From JAKQDH01 sp029558835 (GTDB lineage Bacteria; Planctomycetota; Phycisphaerae; UBA1845), in contig DAOQSN010000020.1 of assembly GCA_035356615.1 (NCBI GenBank), positions 1 through 64,000 of the forward strand: 64,000 nucleotides of DNA, written 5' to 3'. The position numbers and the translations under genes are program-made. Shown here piece by piece: positions 20,960-32,348 of the stretch; the first letter of the stretch is position 1, and each line of letters begins with the position of its first letter. The notes under the pieces are model-generated. The model searched no databases. It saw only the letters and a list, made by a program, of their open reading frames with translations, and was not told the origin of the DNA.

Positions 20960-22207
20960 CTACCAGCTAAACCCGAACCCGATCAAGAGACTATGCTGGA
21001 CCTGTTCGACCCGGCTGAGGCCATAGTCCAGCCCCAGCGGGATCCGACTGTACCCGCCTCCGCTCATCGAGGCCTCGAAGCCCAGGACGTAGCCCGCTCC
21101 CACCCACCACTTGCTACGCTCATAACGCAAACCACCGGTCAAATGATGCTGACAGAGCGTCGAGCCCATCGGCAGCAGGCTCGCGCGCTCCACCGGGTCG
21201 CTGCCATAGTTGTACCCCAGCCCCAGAATCCACCGGTTGGTCAGCCTGATATCCGTGCCGGCCGCCAGCACCCACTGGTCCTTGTAGCCCAGCGGCAGCG
21301 GCACACGCAGCCCGAGGGCATCCGTCTCCACCGTCAGCGAGTTGAACGAACTACCGTGGTAGTTGAGCCAGCGCACCTCGCCGGCCAGCTTCACGCGCTC
21401 CGTGACGTCCCACGCCGCCCCGGCCGTGATCTTCTGGGCCAGACGCAACGACTCAATGCGCCCCCCGCCCAAGTCCACCGGCAGCACGCCGAACAGGGAC
21501 GCCCGGGTCCTGCCACCCTGCAAGTCCCCGAACCAGCTTGGCGAGCGGTACCCCAGCCCGAACGTGAGATCATCAGTGGCGTGGTAGAGCAGGCCAAGCT
21601 GGAATCCGCCGCCATAGGCGTAGCCGCGGCCAAATTCGACGTCCGCAGGCCCGAGGACCAGGCTGAACTCCGACGTCGCCGCCTCGGCCCGGACGCCGGC
21701 TCCCACCGCCAACTCGTCCGTCAGTTCATACCCCAGGTTGAGAGACAGCCCCACGACTTTGGCGTCCGCTCCGACCTCCCGCGTCATCCACGGGATCAGC
21801 AGGTGACGCATCTCATACCGAGAAGCCAGCCCGGCTTTCGAGTGCAGCGCCAGCCCGAGGGTCAGTTCGTCGTGCACAGGCCAGGAGACGGCGGCGTTCC
21901 CCAGCGGCACAAAGCCCACCTGGGACTCCGCTGTCCCCCAAGGACCCTCCCAGCGGGAAGTCGGGAAGCAGAACTGGCCCGAGAAGTCGAGCCGCGGCAC
22001 GTCGTGCAAGCTCAGGCTGGCGGGATTGTTGATCTGGGACAGCGCGGAGTCCCCCACGGCCACATCCGCCCCGCCGCGCAGGCGGGCTTGCAGACTGGTG
22101 TCGATCGGCTCCACGCCGTTGGTTCCGAGCGTGGTCCCAGGCAGCAGCCCCAAGAGCAGGAGCACGCGTCCGACCACGCTCCAGCCTATGCCCCTGCCGC
22201 GGCACAC
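20960..22207 (-). CDS. OmpP1/FadL-type outer membrane protein
   Basis: About 415 residues. Following a signal peptide (VVGRVLLLLGLLPGTTLG), the mature protein has GGADVAVGDSALSQINNPAS, the family's N-terminal hatch region. Alternating beta-strands follow, ending in the aromatic IGFGFSW expected for outer membrane barrels. FadL-like porins pass long-chain fatty acids or other hydrophobic compounds. The frame is open upstream to GTG 22342, but the Arg-rich lead is unlikely; I use GTG 22207 so the signal peptide starts MCRGRG. The histidine kinase gene follows after 13 nt. Confidence 0.8.
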   Translation of the reverse strand: MCRGRGIGWSVVGRVLLLLGLLPGTTLGTNGVEPIDTSLQARLRGGADVAVGDSALSQINNPASLSLHDVPRLDFSGQFCFPTSRWEGPWGTAESQVGFVPLGNAAVSWPVHDELTLGLALHSKAGLASRYEMRHLLIPWMTREVGADAKVVGLSLNLGYELTDELAVGAGVRAEAATSEFSLVLGPADVEFGRGYAYGGGFQLGLLYHATDDLTFGLGYRSPSWFGDLQGGRTRASLFGVLPVDLGGGRIESLRLAQKITAGAAWDVTERVKLAGEVRWLNYHGSSFNSLTVETDALGLRVPLPLGYKDQWVLAAGTDIRLTNRWILGLGYNYGSDPVERASLLPMGSTLCQHHLTGGLRYERSKWWVGAGYVLGFEASMSGGGYSRIPLGLDYGLSRVEQVQHSLLIGFGFSW

Positions 22208-23425
22208 CCTGTCCGGATTGCAGTGCCCGGTGCCTTGCCCGCCATCCGAACCGCGACCCTGCGGGACCGGCCGGTGGTTGGAGCCCGCGACGCCTGTTCG
22301 CGCGCGCTCTGTCTGGTGTGTGCCGATCGAACTCACGGCCACGTGTACCCCCGCGTACGGGTTGATCGAGGTCCAACGAAGCGGGTGCGTTGAGCACGCA
22401 CCTCACGGAGAACCACTGAACCTGACGTGCCTTAGCGAGCGCGCGCCGGCGGCGACAGGAGTGCATCGGCTTACCAGGGCCGACGGGCGACATTCCCCTG
22501 GGTCCGAGGGTGTCGAGGCGTCCGGTAATCCGTCCGTCTCCCGGACGGTCGCGGATCCCGTCCGGTGTTGGGTGTTGGCCGGGTTCAATCATTGTGCGCG
22601 ATCCGGTGCCGGCGATCCGAGCCTTCGCGACATGGATCTGGTCTCGGGGGCGGCCAGATCCGAGCGCCGGCGGCGCCTCGTTGCCCACGCCCGCTTGGCT
22701 GACTGCCTGCGAACTCCGTTGTCCACGGTTGTGCCTCGTTGCCCCCCGGCCTGAATGCTCGGGGCGAGACCCGTCGGAAGTTGGGCAACCCATGTTGCCT
22801 CGCCGTCTTTTGCCATACTTCCGCTGGCCTCGGCGACGGAGTTGCTCCAGGCCCTGAGACCGTAACGGCAACATTGCGCTTAACTACTTGCGCTATAATT
22901 GATTGCGTAGTTTGCCCCCGTACGGCCGCTCGCCCCGGGGTCATCCGCCGAGCGAAGTCGCTTCCCAGCGTTACATCGAGGCGGATGCGGCTGCGGGAAC
23001 CGGCTCGAATCGAGAGATGGCCTGCTGCCGGGTGAAACGGAACCTGCCGCTTGGGGTCAATCCCGGCCTCTGGAACGGTACTTGCAGCGTAGTATGCGGA
23101 CTGACGATCCATCCCCGTCCCGGTCGGCGGGTCTCCGTTGGCGGTTCCCCGGACTGGAGACGGGGCGTGAGGTTCGCCGGACGGGGCCACTGGCCAACCG
23201 CTAGATGATCGGACACGCCGCGCGCATGGCGGTGGGGCAGGTACCAACCGATACATCTACCAGGTTCAACACGAGGATGGGACGCCGGTTGGCGGAAGCA
23301 GGCGATCCGGCGGGGCCGGGCAACGCCGAGCGGGGGGGCCCTGGAGTGCCCTGTCCAGGCGGTTGTCCGCGCGACCGGTCGGCACCGGCGCTCAGACTGA
23401 ATCAATAGACTCGCGGAGTGACACC
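22208..23425. other. 1.2-kb stretch without a supportable gene
   Basis: Open frames here (for example 22585-23256 on the minus strand) are rich in Arg, Pro, Gly and Ser and have no recognisable domain or ribosome site. I checked by eye for tRNA, riboswitch and RNase P signatures and found none. It lies between the divergent FadL-kinase operon and nifJ, so regulatory DNA or a long nifJ leader is likely. Confidence 0.5.
22894..22899 (+). promoter_or_regulatory. consensus -10 box TATAAT upstream of nifJ
   Basis: A perfect TATAAT in a GC-rich background. The -35 side is weak: TTGCGC at 22874 would give a 14-bp spacer and ACATTG at 22871 a 17-bp spacer. If used, the nifJ leader would be about 520 nt. 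Confidence 0.35.
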
Positions 23426-27019
<3,594 letters not shown>

Positions 27020-27045
27020 ACCTGCGCGTGGTCGCGAGCGTGCGG

Positions 27046-27195
27046 CAGATGACCCCTCTCCCTTGCAGGGAGAGGGGCAGGGGTGAGGGTGGCGGCGGCG
27101 AAGACACCCCCGGCGGGGCCAGGCGTGCGGGCACGGGCACGCGACAGATGACCCCTCTCTCTCGCAGGGAGAGGGGTAGGGGTGAGGGTGGCGGC
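27046..27195. repeat. two 51-bp copies of a CCCTCTCCC hairpin repeat
   Basis: Copies at 27046-27096 and 27145-27195 each read CAGATGACCCCTCTC, a hairpin with GAGAGGGG, then AGGGGTGAGGGTGGCGGC. They begin 99 nt apart and differ at only a few positions. They fill the space between nifJ and the next gene and could affect read-through. Confidence 0.85.
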
Positions 27196-27292
27196 CGTAT
27201 GCCGCCGGCCGGGTGCATCAAAATGCTCCCCCGCGGATGCCGGCGGGGTCGGCCTGTAGGTGGAGGAAGACCATCTTTCCGAGGTTTGTGCT

Positions 27293-28282
27293 ATGGATTT
27301 AACAGTAGAGTATCTGGGCCTGAAGCTGGCGAACCCCCTCGTGGCTGCGGCTTCGCCCTTGTCGCGTGAGGTGGACGGCGTGCGGGCGCTGGCGGATGCC
27401 GGCATCGCCGCGGTCGTGTTGTACTCGCTCTTCGAGGAGCAGATCGAGCACGAGCTGGCCGAGCACGCCCACTATGAGGAAGCAGGCACCGAGAGCTTCG
27501 CCGAAGCCCTCAGTTACCTGCCCAACATGGACTACTTCCCGCGCGGGCCGGCCGAGTACATCGAGCATGTACGTAAGGTCAAGCAGGCGGTGAAGGTCCC
27601 CGTGATCGCCAGCCTGAACGGCACCACGCGCGGCGGGTGGATCAAGTACGGCCGCATGCTCCAGGACGCCGGCGCCGACGCGATCGAACTGAACATCTAC
27701 CACATCGCCACTGACCCGCAGGTCAACGGCCGGGAGGTCGAGGCCCGCTACCTGGACGCCGTGGCCGCGGTGAAAGAGTGGGTGCGCATCCCGGTGGCCG
27801 TCAAGCTGGGCCCGTACTTTAGCTCGCTGGCTCACCTGGTGCGCCGCCTGGAGGAAGCCGGTGCCGACGGCTTCGTCCTGTTCAACCGCTTCTATCAGCC
27901 GGACATTGACCTTGACACGCTCGAGGTGTTGCCGGACCTGGTGCTCAGCAGCCCGCACGAGATGCGGGTACCCCTGCGCTGGATTGCGATCCTCGATCCG
28001 CTGGTCAAGGGCAGTCTCGCCGCGAGCACGGGCATCTACAGCGCCGCAGACGTGCTCAAGCTGCTGCTGGCCGGGGCGGACGTGACCATGCTCTGCGCGG
28101 CCCTGTTGCGGAACGGCCCCGGCATCGTGCCCGCCATCCTCAAGGACATGCAGGCCTGGCTGCAAGAGCACGAGTACGAAAGCGTCCGCCAGATGCAGGG
28201 CAGCATGAACCACCGCGCCTGCCCGAACCCCAGCGGCTTCGAACGTGCCAACTACATGAAAGCGCTCCAGTCGTACAAGTAG
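27293..28282 (+). CDS. dihydroorotate dehydrogenase-like flavoprotein
   Basis: A 329-residue TIM-barrel protein of the class 1 dihydroorotate dehydrogenase superfamily. It opens MDLTVEYLGLKLANPLVAAA, and PVIASLNG, IELNIYH, VAVKLGPYFSS and ASTGIYSAADVLKLLLAGAD correspond to FMN-binding segments. It lacks a clear normal PyrD active-site stretch and belongs to the group found next to PFOR genes in many anaerobes, so a redox role linked to ferredoxin is more likely than pyrimidine synthesis. That is inference from context. The start is ATG 27293; the frame is open a little further upstream without a better start. Confidence 0.8.
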   Translation: MDLTVEYLGLKLANPLVAAASPLSREVDGVRALADAGIAAVVLYSLFEEQIEHELAEHAHYEEAGTESFAEALSYLPNMDYFPRGPAEYIEHVRKVKQAVKVPVIASLNGTTRGGWIKYGRMLQDAGADAIELNIYHIATDPQVNGREVEARYLDAVAAVKEWVRIPVAVKLGPYFSSLAHLVRRLEEAGADGFVLFNRFYQPDIDLDTLEVLPDLVLSSPHEMRVPLRWIAILDPLVKGSLAASTGIYSAADVLKLLLAGADVTMLCAALLRNGPGIVPAILKDMQAWLQEHEYESVRQMQGSMNHRACPNPSGFERANYMKALQSYK

Positions 28283-28422
28283 ACAGCCTGCGGCCAAGCC
28301 CCCGGCGCGAAGCCCGTGACAGGATTCGCGGCGGCCCACAGCCGATTCCTGGCCCTGGAAGGGCCCCAAGTCAGTAGCCGGGGGTTACCGACCCCCGGTG
28401 GCCGGGCCGACCGTGCAGCGCC

Positions 28423-28512
28423 TGAACCCCTCTCCCCCCGGGAGAGGGGCAGGGGTGAGGGCTGCGAAGGCGAGAGACGATTGTCGATTGCCAACTGTCG
28501 ATTGTCGATTGG
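28423..28512. repeat. CCCTCTCCC hairpin repeat followed by CGATTGN heptamers
   Basis: 28423-28466 is a third copy of the repeat at 27046 and 27145. 28478-28512 has five 7-mers: CGATTGT, CGATTGC, CAACTGT, CGATTGT, CGATTGG. A GGGGGTT/AACCCCC-type inverted repeat lies just before, at about 28379-28398. No gene is seen in 28283-28571. Confidence 0.8.
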
Positions 28513-28571
28513 CGCGGCCAGGGGCAGGGGCGAAGGGCGGGGTACCCTCGGTCCAGTGCAGGCGAACAACG

Positions 28572-29672
28572 CTAACTCCGGCGTAAGAACCGCTCCCGAC
28601 GCGGGCTGCGCCTGCGGCCGAGCGCCCATGCGCTGCCGAGCAGAAATAGGCAAGACGCCGCGGGCTCAGGCACGGGGTTCAAGAGGAAGGCACGAGTCAC
28701 GCCGTCGTGATATCCCTGGCCGACGATCTGTCCCACGTCGTTGATGTCGATGGCCAACTCGAGAACCCAGCCGCTATCCGGGGGGATGAGATCGTTCAGA
28801 TCGTATCCCACACCATCTTCCCAGAGGACCGCGTGTTGGGATCGACCGGTCCATAGTTCGTTAACCACCACGCCTTCACTGTTGATGCTCGGGGCGTTCA
28901 AACTGCCCACGTATCCGGGCAGATTGGGCAGAGACGTCACCTCCCCCTCGTCCCAGAGCGCGTTCTGACAAGGCCAGCCCACGATACCCGCGATCTGGCC
29001 GTTCTCGTTGATGTCGGACGCGAGGCTGTTGGTCTCGCCGAGATCAGGCAGGTCATACACCACACCGTCGAGCCAGATACACGCGCGGTTTTCATCTTGC
29101 AGCGAACGACGCCCGACGATGTGCCCAAGGTCGTTGATGCCCCAAGCGTCTGTAGAGAAACCACCACTGCTCGGAAGGCCGACCATGACGCCGTTCTGCC
29201 ACAGGAAGGCCTGCGATACGCCCCCATGTATGTACGAGATGCCCACAACTTGCCCCTGGCTGTTGATGGAGCGAGCGTGACTGGCGGGGTGTCCCAGGGT
29301 CCCGAGGCTGCTCATAGCGCCGTTTTCATAGATAAACGCCTGCAGGTCCGTCCCACCGGTGGGGATGGAACTGCCCGCGATCTGTCCCGCATCATTGATT
29401 GCGGTCGCCCATCCCCAACTCCCGCCCAGGGTGCCCAGATCAGTCATTCCAGTGCTTTCCGTCCACAGGAAGGGGTGGATGGCTTCATAGACAGCGCTGT
29501 CTGCCCATCCGACGACCTCCCCACGGTTGTTGATCGCATATGCAGCACTCTGCGGGCCGCCGAGTGTTCCAAGGTCTACAACGGTGTACTCAGGTGGAAC
29601 AGCGCTGGAAGTCGCAGCAAGCTCGACCACTGCAAGGCTCACCATGCACAGCACACACTTCTGAACACGCAT
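28572..29672 (-). CDS. PEP-CTERM protein with HAF repeats
   Basis: A 366-residue exported protein. The start is ATG 29672, with AAGGAG 8 nt upstream. A signal peptide (VLCMVSLAVVELAATSSA) is followed by several HAF-type repeats, each a DLGTLGG and AxxINxxGQxVG pair (GGPQSAAYAINNRGEVVG, GGSWGWATAINDAGQIAG and so on). The end is PVPEPAASCLFLLGSAWALG with an Arg-rich tail: the PEP motif, membrane helix and basic cluster recognised by exosortase. It should be sorted to the envelope or exopolysaccharide layer. Exosortase is not in this window. It is related in design to the protein at 49931. Confidence 0.85.
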   Translation of the reverse strand: MRVQKCVLCMVSLAVVELAATSSAVPPEYTVVDLGTLGGPQSAAYAINNRGEVVGWADSAVYEAIHPFLWTESTGMTDLGTLGGSWGWATAINDAGQIAGSSIPTGGTDLQAFIYENGAMSSLGTLGHPASHARSINSQGQVVGISYIHGGVSQAFLWQNGVMVGLPSSGGFSTDAWGINDLGHIVGRRSLQDENRACIWLDGVVYDLPDLGETNSLASDINENGQIAGIVGWPCQNALWDEGEVTSLPNLPGYVGSLNAPSINSEGVVVNELWTGRSQHAVLWEDGVGYDLNDLIPPDSGWVLELAIDINDVGQIVGQGYHDGVTRAFLLNPVPEPAASCLFLLGSAWALGRRRSPRRERFLRRS

Positions 29673-29755
29673 CGCACTTCTCCTTTCGACCTGTACCGTG
29701 AGATAGAACCCACGGGCGTACGCGCCGCTGGTTACCGTAGTCACTTGTAGGATAC

Positions 29756-29785
29756 ATTGTACTTTGGTAAGGGGGTTGAATGCAA
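29756..29785 (-). promoter_or_regulatory. promoter of the PEP-CTERM gene
   Basis: On the minus strand, TTGCAT (29785-29780), an 18-bp spacer and TACAAT (29761-29756). The predicted leader is about 75 nt before the ATG at 29672. Confidence 0.5.
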
Positions 29786-29867
29786 CGCCCAGGTAGTGAT
29801 CGCCCGCGAGCAGGGTGCGTGACGATTCAGGCGGGTTCGGCGCTTGGCTCTGAAAGGGGCAGAGGAT

Positions 29868-30028
29868 TGTCCCGACAAGGTCGGGACGGGTGAAGCCCGG
29901 GCGCTTACGCCCCGACGCAACCCGTGGAACATGGACGTAATCAACAGTCCGCCCCGGCGGGGCGGAGGAGGAACGGAAGGGAGAAGGTTGGCCTCCGATC
30001 CCCAGGGTTGGCACCCTGGGCTACCGAC
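29868..30028. repeat. cluster of short intergenic inverted repeats
   Basis: 29869-29888 has a CCCGAC-AAGG-TCGGGAC hairpin, then AAGCCCGGGCGCTTACGCCC. 30000-30023 has CCCAGGGTTGGCACCCTGGG. The 29786-30130 gap between divergent genes contains these and no gene. Confidence 0.5.
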
Positions 30029-30130
30029 TTCGACCCCTCCGGGGTCATCCCGTGCGTGGCGAGTCGCAGCCTTCGCTTCCCCAACGTACGCTTGCAGAGC
30101 GAGCCAACGCTGGGTAGGCTCCTGCACGTC

Positions 30131-31021
30131 ATGATCCGCATCACCAATCTACGCAAGTCTTTCGGCTCGCTGCTGGCCGTCGATGGCGTCTCGTTTGAGA
30201 TTCCGCCGGGGGAGACATTCGGGCTGTTGGGGCCCAATGGGGCGGGGAAGACTACGACCATCAACATGCTGGCGGGGCTGCTGCGGCCGGAGGCGGGGAG
30301 CATCGAGATCAACGGGGCGGCTGATCCGGGGCGGGCGGAGGTGCGGCGCGGGCTGGGCGTCGCGCCGCAGGCGCTGTCGCTATATGGCGAGCTGACCGGG
30401 CAGGAGAACGTCGCGTTCTTCGGGCGGATGTACGGGTTGGCCGGCGAGCGGCTCAAGGAACGCGTCGATTGGGCGCTCGACTTCGCGGGGCTCACCAGTC
30501 GCCGCAAGGACCGCGTGCGGACGTATTCGGGCGGCATGCAGCGCCGGCTCAATCTGGCCTGTGCCCTCGTGCACGACCCGGAGACGATCTTCCTCGACGA
30601 GCCGACGGCCGGCGTCGATCCGCAATCACGCAACTTCATCTTCGAGAACATCGAGGCCCTCAAGGCCCGCGGCCGGACCATTCTGTACACGACGCATTAC
30701 ATGGAAGAAGCCCAGCGCCTCTGCGACCGCGTGGCCATCATGGATCACGGCCGGGTGCTGGCGCTCGACACCGTGCCCGGCTTGATTGCCGCGCACGGCG
30801 GGTCGTCCGTCGTCGAGGTGGAGTTCGATCGCCCGCCGGCCGACACGAGCGCACTGCCCGGCAAGCTGGAGGGGACTCGCGTGCGTTTCGAGGCGAAGGA
30901 GCCGTTGCCGGCCCTGGCGCGGCTGGGCACCTGCGGGGCGGGGTTCCTGCACTTGCAGGTGCAGCAGCCCGACCTGGAGACCGTGTTTCTGGCTCTTACC
31001 GGCAGGAGGTTGCGCGACTGA
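30131..31021 (+). CDS. ABC transporter ATP-binding protein (ABC-2 exporter type)
   Basis: A 296-residue ATPase of the DrrA/NatA/CcmA type. Walker A is GPNGAGKTTT, the Q-loop lies in VAPQALSLY, the signature is YSGGMQRR, Walker B is TIFLDEPTAG and the switch His is in YTTHYMEEAQ. A C-terminal domain of about 80 residues is typical of ABC-2 exporters. The start is ATG 30131; the frame upstream runs through repeats. The stop overlaps the ATG of the permease gene (TGATG), so the two are translationally coupled. The substrate is unknown; lipid, drug or polysaccharide export are all possible. Confidence 0.93.
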   Translation: MIRITNLRKSFGSLLAVDGVSFEIPPGETFGLLGPNGAGKTTTINMLAGLLRPEAGSIEINGAADPGRAEVRRGLGVAPQALSLYGELTGQENVAFFGRMYGLAGERLKERVDWALDFAGLTSRRKDRVRTYSGGMQRRLNLACALVHDPETIFLDEPTAGVDPQSRNFIFENIEALKARGRTILYTTHYMEEAQRLCDRVAIMDHGRVLALDTVPGLIAAHGGSSVVEVEFDRPPADTSALPGKLEGTRVRFEAKEPLPALARLGTCGAGFLHLQVQQPDLETVFLALTGRRLRD

Positions 31022-32319
31022 TGCGAGCGATTTGGACGCTGGCCATCAAGGACCTTCGCCTGCTGACCCGGGACCGGTTCGGCATGTTCTGGGTACTGGG
31101 GTTTCCGTTGCTGTTCGCGTTGTTCTTCGGCTTCATCTACCGGGGCATGTCGGGCGGCGGCGACACCGGCAAGATGCCGGTGGCCATCATCGACCAGGAC
31201 CACACGCCCGACGCCCAGGCCTTCACGGAGCGGCTGGCGGAGTCGAAGGCGATCGACCTGCGTACCGACCTGTCGATCGAGCAGGCGCAGGACCTGGTCC
31301 GCCGGGGCAAGCTCACCGCGTACGTCGTGATCGAGCCGGGCTTCGGCAGCTCGTGGGACATGTTCACCGGTGGGGCGGCACCGTTGCAGGTGGGGCGCGA
31401 CCCCACCCGCCAGGCCGAGGCCGCCTACTTGCAGGGCATCCTCATGGAAACCTGCTTCCGCGTGCTGCGCGACCGCGTTGCCGACCGCGAGCGCATGCAC
31501 CGGGACATCCGCGCCTGGTCCGAGGACGTCAGCGGCAATGAGAACATGAACCCCGTGCAGCAGGTGGTGTTCACAACGTTCCTCACGGCGCTGGACCAGT
31601 TCGTGGGTACGGTGGATGCGGACCTCTACGGACGCGGGACCGGAGCCGGCAGCGACACCGGCGCCGCCACCCCGCTTGCCGGTATCAAGGAGGTGGCCGT
31701 GGCGCGGAAGAGTCAGCGGGAGTTCTCGCCTTTCGAGATCACGTTTCCCTCGGCCGTGCTCTGGGGATTGATTGCCTGCACCGCCACGTTTGCGATGTCC
31801 ATTGTGCAGGAACGTGTGGGTGGCACGTTTCATCGCCTGCGTCTGGCACCGATTGCCCGCGGGCAGATCGTCGCGGGCAAGGGGCTGGCGTGTTTCCTGG
31901 CAGGCCTGGGGGTCGTGGTTGTCCTGTTGGGGATCGGCGTGCTCGCCTTCGGCGTACGGGTGCAGAACGCGCCGGGGCTGGTGGCGGCCGCGGTGTGCAC
32001 CGCCCTGGCCTTCACCGGGCTGATGATGGTGTTCTCGGTGCTCGGCAAGACGGAGAACGCGGTGGCAGGGGCAGGCTGGGCGGCGCTGATGGTATTCGCC
32101 ATGCTGGGCGGCGGGATGATCCCGCAGGTGTTCATGCCGCGCTGGATGCAGACGGCCGGCAGCATCAGCCCGGTCAAGTGGGGTATCCTCGCCTTCGAAG
32201 GAGCCATCTGGCGCAGCTTCTCCCTCTCGGAACTGCTGCTGCCTTGCGGTATCCTGACGGCCGTCGGCGTCGTGGGCTACCTGGCGGGCACGGCCATCCT
32301 GGCCCGGCAGGATGCCTGA
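31021..32319 (+). CDS. ABC-2 type transporter permease
   Basis: A 432-residue permease. One membrane segment near residue 30 is followed by a large extracytoplasmic domain (about 50-240) and five or six C-terminal membrane segments, the usual ABC-2 membrane layout of NatB/YhgE-like exporters. The conserved motif FHRLRLAPIARGQIVAGK lies before the second membrane segment. It pairs with the ATPase whose stop codon its start overlaps. Confidence 0.88.
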   Translation: MRAIWTLAIKDLRLLTRDRFGMFWVLGFPLLFALFFGFIYRGMSGGGDTGKMPVAIIDQDHTPDAQAFTERLAESKAIDLRTDLSIEQAQDLVRRGKLTAYVVIEPGFGSSWDMFTGGAAPLQVGRDPTRQAEAAYLQGILMETCFRVLRDRVADRERMHRDIRAWSEDVSGNENMNPVQQVVFTTFLTALDQFVGTVDADLYGRGTGAGSDTGAATPLAGIKEVAVARKSQREFSPFEITFPSAVLWGLIACTATFAMSIVQERVGGTFHRLRLAPIARGQIVAGKGLACFLAGLGVVVVLLGIGVLAFGVRVQNAPGLVAAAVCTALAFTGLMMVFSVLGKTENAVAGAGWAALMVFAMLGGGMIPQVFMPRWMQTAGSISPVKWGILAFEGAIWRSFSLSELLLPCGILTAVGVVGYLAGTAILARQDA

Positions 32320-32348
32320 AGCCCGCGACCCGCGCGGAGCCGCCTGTC

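Noticed and set aside
22585..23256. 223-codon open frame in the long gap before nifJ
   Set aside because: Low-complexity composition and no ribosome site or domain; treated as non-coding.
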